In this document: positions 59,733 through 64,000 of the stretch, piece by piece
Numbering within the stretch: position 1 is the stretch's first letter
Layout of the letters: each line of letters opens with the position of its first letter
Assembly: GCF_003290185.1 (NCBI RefSeq)
Contig: NZ_QNFY01000017.1
Coordinates: forward strand, 1 to 64,000
DNA length: 64,000 nucleotides
Reading direction: 5' to 3'
Source of the DNA: Chryseobacterium lathyri
GTDB taxonomy: Bacteria; Bacteroidota; Bacteroidia; Flavobacteriales; Weeksellaceae
The notes under the pieces: generated by a model
Databases searched by the model: none
What the model saw: only the letters and a program-made list of their open reading frames with translations
Told to the model about the DNA's origin: nothing
Position numbers and translations under genes: made by a program

Positions 59733-62219
59733 ATGAATAAATCTGTCCTTTTTGCTTTCCTTTTTATTCAAAGTATTATGAATGCACAGCTTACAGAACG
59801 AAGTTTGTCTTCCGAAAAATGGCAGTTCAAAAATACACAGGAACAGAAATGGTTGCCTGCAAAAATTCCGGGCACTGTACATCTTGATTTGATGGATAAT
59901 AAGATCATTTCCGATCCTTTTAAAGATGAAAATGAAAAAAAAGTACAGTGGATAGAAAATGAAGACTGGGAATATCAGACCCGTTTTAATGTATCATCAA
60001 AAGAACTTCAAAATGGACATATAGACCTTGTTTTTAACGGTCTTGACACTTTTTCAGAAATCTATCTGAACGGAAAACTGCTGAAAAAAACAGATAATAT
60101 GTTCAGGAAATGGGAGGTTTCTGTAAAAGAGCTTCTGAAAGAAGGAAATAACGATCTGAAAATTAAATTTACATCACCTGTAAAAGAAGGAAAAGAACTG
60201 GCCGGGAAGGTTCCGTTTACCATGCCGGAGTCGCCCAGGAGTTTTGTAAGAAAAGCTCAGTATCAGTTTGGATGGGATTGGGGTCCAAGACTGGTTACTG
60301 CCGGAATCTGGAAAGATGCAGAACTTCGTTTCTGGAATCATGCTACATTAAAAAATATAAAAATTGAGCAAAAAAATCTGACAAAACAACAGGCAGAGCT
60401 CAATATTCAAGCAGAAATTTTTGCAGATAAAGAAGGGGAATATTCTATTTCTATTAATACTCAATCAAATAAATTTCAGTTAAAAAAAGGTGAAAATAAG
60501 ATCAAGATTCCTTTTAAAATTAGCAATCCAAAACTTTGGCAGCCCAATGGATGGGGCGATCCGAATTTATATGACATAAAAGTTTCTCTGCAAAAAGATT
60601 CCAAAATCCTTTCTGAAAAAACCGAAAGAATTGGGTTAAGAACCATTGAACTCATCCAGGAGAAAGATCAGGCAGGAAAATCTTTCTATTTTAAAGTCAA
60701 TGGGAGACCATTGTATGCAAAAGGAACAAACTGGATTCCTTCCGACAGCTTTTCACCCAGAATAACCAAGGAAAAATACCGGAAGCTCATCAATGACGCC
60801 AAAGACGCCAATATGAATATGATCCGTGTATGGGGTGGTGGCATCTATGAAGATGATGAATTCTATAAAGCCTGTGACGAAAACGGTATTTTAGTCTGGC
60901 AGGATTTCATGTTTGCCGGCAGCTTTTATCCGGCCGATGAAGATTTTTTAAATAATGTAAAAGAAGAAGTAAAGGATCAGGTCAACAGGCTTCAAAACCA
61001 TCCATCCATTGCTTTATGGTGCGGAAATAATGAAATTGATGAAGCCATCGTCAACTGGGGCTATCAGAAACAGTTCAAATACTCAAAAAATGATTCTCTT
61101 CAGGTTTGGAAAGACTATAAAAAGCTGTTCCATGAAGTGATTCCTAATGCTATGAAGGAAATTCTCACTTCGGATAAAAATACCTACTGGCCGAGCTCGC
61201 CATCTATCGGATGGGGGCATAAAGAAAGCCTTACAGAAGGAGATTCCCATTATTGGGGAGTCTGGTGGGGAGAGCAGCCGTTTGAGATTTATAATCAAAA
61301 AGTAGGAAGATTCATGTCAGAATATGGTTTTCAGGGAATGCCAAGCCTGGAAGCTGTGAAATCTATGTTTTCAGGAACTCCGGATCTCAGCCTTCAGAAT
61401 CCGGTTATTAAAGCTCATGAAAAAAATACCAGAGGTTGGGACATCATCGCTGAATATATGAAAAGAGACTATAAAACGCCCTCAGATTTCGTGAAATACA
61501 ATTACATTTCCCAGCTGCTCCAGACCCGTGGAATGAGAATTGCTGTTGAAGCTCACCGCCGTTCAAAACCCTATAATATGGGAACGTTATACTGGCAGCT
61601 TAATGACTGCTGGCCTGTAGTTTCCTGGTCCTCCATTGATTACCTTGGAAACTGGAAAGCTTTGCATTACCAGATGAAAAGAAGCTTTGAGCAACAGGTT
61701 ATTTTAGCTGATGAAAAAGAAGGTATTTTAAATTTTTATGCTGTTAATGACGGATTGAAGCCATTCAATAATATCAATTTAGAAGTAAAAGCAGTACGTT
61801 TCGATGGCACGGTTCTAAAAGAATTCAAAGCTCTTTCAAAAGAAAAAATACAGGAAAGTATTCTCAAATTTGATCCCGTTCAAGTATCAGCTCTGGTTTC
61901 TGATTCTGATAAAGATAAAGCCTTTTTACAACTTACTATAAAAGATAAGGATGGAATAATCATAGCGGTCAATCAACATTTCTTTACTAAACCCAAAGAT
62001 CTGCAGCTGACACACCCTAGCATTAAGATCAGAAAAACTGCACCGGACGAAATTGAAATTTCCACAGATGTTTTGGCAAAAGATATTTATCTAATGGGAG
62101 ATACCCATTTCAGTGATAACTTTTTTGATCTCCTTCCTGGTTCATCAAAAAAGATAAAACTCTCAAAACCTTTGGAAAATATAGAAGTGATGAGCCTTTG
62201 GGATACACTGCAAAATTAA
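59733..62219 (+). CDS. Beta-mannosidase (GH2)
   Basis: Removes terminal beta-mannose, for example from the N-glycan core Man-beta-1,4-GlcNAc. It has a signal peptide (1-19, MNKSVLF...NAQ), a jelly-roll N-domain (about 25-200), an Ig-like domain, and a barrel with the acid/base in WCGNNEIDEA (E434) and the nucleophile in SEYGFQGMP (E530). It also has MIRVWGGGIYEDDEFY and the Trp-rich LYWQLNDCWPVVSWSSID motif typical of beta-mannosidases. The frame is open to a TTG at 59622, but only the start at 59733 leaves the signal peptide at the N-terminus, giving 828 residues. Confidence 0.93.
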   Translation: MNKSVLFAFLFIQSIMNAQLTERSLSSEKWQFKNTQEQKWLPAKIPGTVHLDLMDNKIISDPFKDENEKKVQWIENEDWEYQTRFNVSSKELQNGHIDLVFNGLDTFSEIYLNGKLLKKTDNMFRKWEVSVKELLKEGNNDLKIKFTSPVKEGKELAGKVPFTMPESPRSFVRKAQYQFGWDWGPRLVTAGIWKDAELRFWNHATLKNIKIEQKNLTKQQAELNIQAEIFADKEGEYSISINTQSNKFQLKKGENKIKIPFKISNPKLWQPNGWGDPNLYDIKVSLQKDSKILSEKTERIGLRTIELIQEKDQAGKSFYFKVNGRPLYAKGTNWIPSDSFSPRITKEKYRKLINDAKDANMNMIRVWGGGIYEDDEFYKACDENGILVWQDFMFAGSFYPADEDFLNNVKEEVKDQVNRLQNHPSIALWCGNNEIDEAIVNWGYQKQFKYSKNDSLQVWKDYKKLFHEVIPNAMKEILTSDKNTYWPSSPSIGWGHKESLTEGDSHYWGVWWGEQPFEIYNQKVGRFMSEYGFQGMPSLEAVKSMFSGTPDLSLQNPVIKAHEKNTRGWDIIAEYMKRDYKTPSDFVKYNYISQLLQTRGMRIAVEAHRRSKPYNMGTLYWQLNDCWPVVSWSSIDYLGNWKALHYQMKRSFEQQVILADEKEGILNFYAVNDGLKPFNNINLEVKAVRFDGTVLKEFKALSKEKIQESILKFDPVQVSALVSDSDKDKAFLQLTIKDKDGIIIAVNQHFFTKPKDLQLTHPSIKIRKTAPDEIEISTDVLAKDIYLMGDTHFSDNFFDLLPGSSKKIKLSKPLENIEVMSLWDTLQN

Positions 62220-62232
62220 AACATCATACCGC

Positions 62233-62266
62233 AATAAAAATCTGCTCAATCAGCCCAATCTGCGAG
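62233..62266. repeat. ATCTGCTCAAT repeat unit
   Basis: AAAAATCTGCTCAATCAGCC followed by CAATCTGCGAGA is a reverse-orientation member of the ATTGAGCAGAT family also found at about 53503, 53817, 63355 and 63457. Confidence 0.6.
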
Positions 62267-62374
62267 AACTTAAAAAATAAACCTTAAACCCATGCAATTC
62301 TAAGCATACATTTATTTTTAAATAAATTGATTTTCCTCAAAAATCAACCGTAACTTTATATTCAATTTTTAAAT

Positions 62375-63286
62375 ATGATGGTCAATTTTGTTCTGATTGC
62401 GGTGTGCATTATTGCAGGAATGGTATTCAAAGCAACAAAATCTATCCATCCTGATGCTCACAAAGGTATTAATACCTGGATTCTTTATCTTGCCCTGCCC
62501 GCAGTTTCTTTTAAATACCTGCCCAAAGTTAAATGGACAACAGAAATGCTGTTTCCCATTGCGGCTACCTTTCTTGTTTCTGTTTTCTGCTTCTTTTTTA
62601 TGATGTTCTACAGTAAAAGTAAGGGCTATTCAAGGCGGTCCAGAAGTACAATGGAACTGACAAGCGGCTACAGCAATACATCCTTTATCGGTTTTCCTCT
62701 CATTAGTGCATTTTATGGCGAAAGTCTTTTAAGTATTGCCATTATTTGTGATCAGACCATGTTTTTTGCCCTTTCCACATTAGGAATTATAGCAGCAGTG
62801 AAGGGTGGAAGCAGATCAGGAAAAGTAAGTGCAAAATTTATTTTAAAGAGACTGGTCACTTTTCCTCCATTGATAGGGTGCATTGCAGCATTGGTATTGT
62901 CGCAGTTTATTGATTTCACATTAGCAGAACCATTTTTTGATAAATTAGCAGCAACAGTGAGTCCGTTGGCTTTATTTTCTGTAGGACTCCAACTGAAATT
63001 TAACGGATGGAAAAAGCTGATCCCGCAAATGTCTGCTTCTATGCTCTACAAGCTCATTTTAGCGCCGGCTATTGTTTTAGGACTGGCTCTACTCCTGAAT
63101 ATAAAAGGAGATGTAGCAAAAATTACTGTATTTGAAGCTGCTATGCCAACCGTTGTCACCTCAAGTATTATTGCAGAACAGTTCAGGCTCAATACCAAGC
63201 TTACCAATCTCATTGTCGGCTTCAGTATTATTGTCGGGTTCTTTACCTCTGCGGTCTGGTATTATATCACAGAATTTCTTTTCTAA
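62375..63286 (+). CDS. AEC family transporter
   Basis: 303-residue membrane protein with about ten hydrophobic helices in two halves, matching the auxin-efflux-carrier (AEC/Mem_trans) family. Characteristic are SGYSNTSFIGFPLISAFYG (about 94-112), YKLILAPAIVLG and FEAAMPTVVTSSIIAEQF (about 252-269). Substrates of bacterial members include malate and other organic anions; the substrate here is unknown. A near-promoter TAACTTTA lies about 20 bases upstream. Confidence 0.88.
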   Translation: MMVNFVLIAVCIIAGMVFKATKSIHPDAHKGINTWILYLALPAVSFKYLPKVKWTTEMLFPIAATFLVSVFCFFFMMFYSKSKGYSRRSRSTMELTSGYSNTSFIGFPLISAFYGESLLSIAIICDQTMFFALSTLGIIAAVKGGSRSGKVSAKFILKRLVTFPPLIGCIAALVLSQFIDFTLAEPFFDKLAATVSPLALFSVGLQLKFNGWKKLIPQMSASMLYKLILAPAIVLGLALLLNIKGDVAKITVFEAAMPTVVTSSIIAEQFRLNTKLTNLIVGFSIIVGFFTSAVWYYITEFLF

Positions 63287-63627
63287 AATTGTCATACCGG
63301 TCTTGTATACAGGACGATGCGGCTGAATGTTTAAATATTCTCTCGCAGGTTTTGCAGATTGAGCAGATGTTTGCGTTATAATTATACTTTTATTTATTAA
63401 GATATAAGAGCACTATTGAGCCTGTTTTATTCATGATTATAAATCATAATATCCATAAACATCTGCTCAATCTGAGAGAGTAAAAAATGCAATCACTCAT
63501 TTAAAAAAATAAAGAGGAACCATAAGTTTAATCAGAAAAACAGCATCAGACTGCTTTACCCTTTGATCTCAATAAAAAATTGCAGTTCTCTGAATAAAAA
63601 TCTAATTTTACACTTTAAAAATTTCCC
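63287..63627. other. 341-base gap containing a palindromic repeat
   Basis: No gene is supported. It contains the inverted-repeat element 63341-63483, which fills most of the left part. The right part before priA has no exact promoter box. Confidence 0.5.
63341..63483. repeat. Palindromic element with 18-bp perfect arms
   Basis: CAGATTGAGCAGATGTTT (63355-63372) recurs as its exact reverse complement at 63457-63474. Outer CTC.../...GAG bases also match, and there is an internal small hairpin ATGATT/AATCAT (63433-63447). The element is about 140 bp and looks like a MITE or REP pair of the ATTGAGCAGAT family. Confidence 0.75.
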
Positions 63628-64000
63628 TTGCAGTACGCTCAAATAGTTTTACCGCTCAATTTAAAAGGATCTTTCACCTACAAAGTTCCTGAAGAACTAA
63701 TGCCCATGATTCAACCGGGAATGCGGGTTCTCGTGCCTTTCGGGGGAAAGAAAATTTATACAGGAATTGTTTTTGAACTTCATGATAACGCCCCGGAAAG
63801 TTTTGTAGCTAAAGAAGTTATCAGTATTTTAGATGATAAACCCATCCTACCTGAAGAGCAGATCAGTTTCTGGAACTGGCTTTCAGAATATTACCTCTGC
63901 GGGCTTGGAGAGATTTATCGTTTTGCATTTCCATCTTCCTTAAAACTGGAAAGTGAAACCTATTTAAAATTAAAACCCAATATTACGGTTGATTTTGAGA
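63628..64000 (+). CDS. priA: Primosomal protein N' (replication restart helicase), 5' part
   Basis: The first 124 codons of a gene that continues past the window. The translated start MQYAQIVLPLNLKGSFTYKV, then MIQPGMRVLVPFGGKKIYTGIVF, and FWNWLSEYYLCGLGEIYRFAFP match the 3'-DNA-end-binding domain of PriA. The start codon is TTG (63628-63630); the next methionine (codon 25) would remove conserved first strands. PriA reloads the replisome at collapsed forks. Confidence 0.88.
   Translation, partial: MQYAQIVLPLNLKGSFTYKVPEELMPMIQPGMRVLVPFGGKKIYTGIVFELHDNAPESFVAKEVISILDDKPILPEEQISFWNWLSEYYLCGLGEIYRFAFPSSLKLESETYLKLKPNITVDFE

Overview
The window looks like chromosomal DNA of a flavobacterium, most likely a Chryseobacterium or close relative (Weeksellaceae). 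This is an inference from several things seen together. The DNA is AT-rich. Promoters follow the Bacteroidetes TAnnTTTG pattern, and Shine-Dalgarno sites are almost absent. At least six secreted proteins end in type IX secretion (T9SS) sorting domains, three of type A and three of type B (gliding-motility-associated C-terminus). Families typical of the group are also present, such as DUF3098, DUF3667, TIGR02757 and CcoG. No rRNA, tRNA, CRISPR array, prophage or transposase was found.

Layout. 0-8.2 kb: a secreted metzincin peptidase, release factor 3, a CPBP membrane protease, and the run rdgB - rnz - TIGR02757 - DUF1003-like protein, whose last member carries seven tandem heptads. 8.6-17.3 kb: three tandem paralogues of giant secreted 'choice-of-anchor L' proteins, each with its own promoter and terminator; the middle one is enlarged by an internal duplication. 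17.3-22.8 kb: rsmA, then a tight co-directional cluster ftsX - DUF3098 - uppP - lipoprotein - truB - beta-barrel protein - rluF joined by short gaps and 1-4 base overlaps. 23-31.5 kb: a histidine-rich beta-propeller lipoprotein, a multi-HhH membrane-anchored protein, MerR and AraC regulators, ccoG, an SMP-30-like lipoprotein and a DbpA-type helicase.

31.6-36.1 kb: a complete two-gene Type III restriction-modification system (mod-res) inserted between housekeeping genes. 36.3-44 kb: rpsA, an M36 metallopeptidase (T9SS), an EamA transporter, an alpha/beta hydrolase and rplS. 44.2-50 kb: a purple-acid-phosphatase-like T9SS protein with three repeated C-terminal modules, a DUF3667 protein and a YwqK/MORN-type protein. 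50-54.7 kb: the two subunits of a 3-oxoacid CoA-transferase, separated by an ABC exporter on the opposite strand, and a DUF4197 protein. 54.8-62.2 kb: GH20 hexosaminidase, glycosylasparaginase, a small lipoprotein, CutC and a GH2 beta-mannosidase. Together the three enzymes match the chemistry of the N-glycan core (Man-GlcNAc-GlcNAc-Asn). 62.4-64 kb: an AEC transporter and the 5' part of priA, which runs off the window.

Between genes there are several families of short dispersed or palindromic repeats: a roughly 200-bp element in two copies, an ATTGAGCAGAT family, a TGTCATT...AAGCAATCTC inverted repeat, an AGCGGGCTTTAGCCCGCT palindrome and others. Several of them lie at convergent gene junctions. 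Nothing here is clearly a new system. The most interesting items are the duplicated adhesin-like trio, the glycoprotein-degradation set, the split scoA/scoB pair, the SBP56-like propeller lipoprotein, the repeat-rich HhH and DUF1003 proteins, and the intergenic repeat families.
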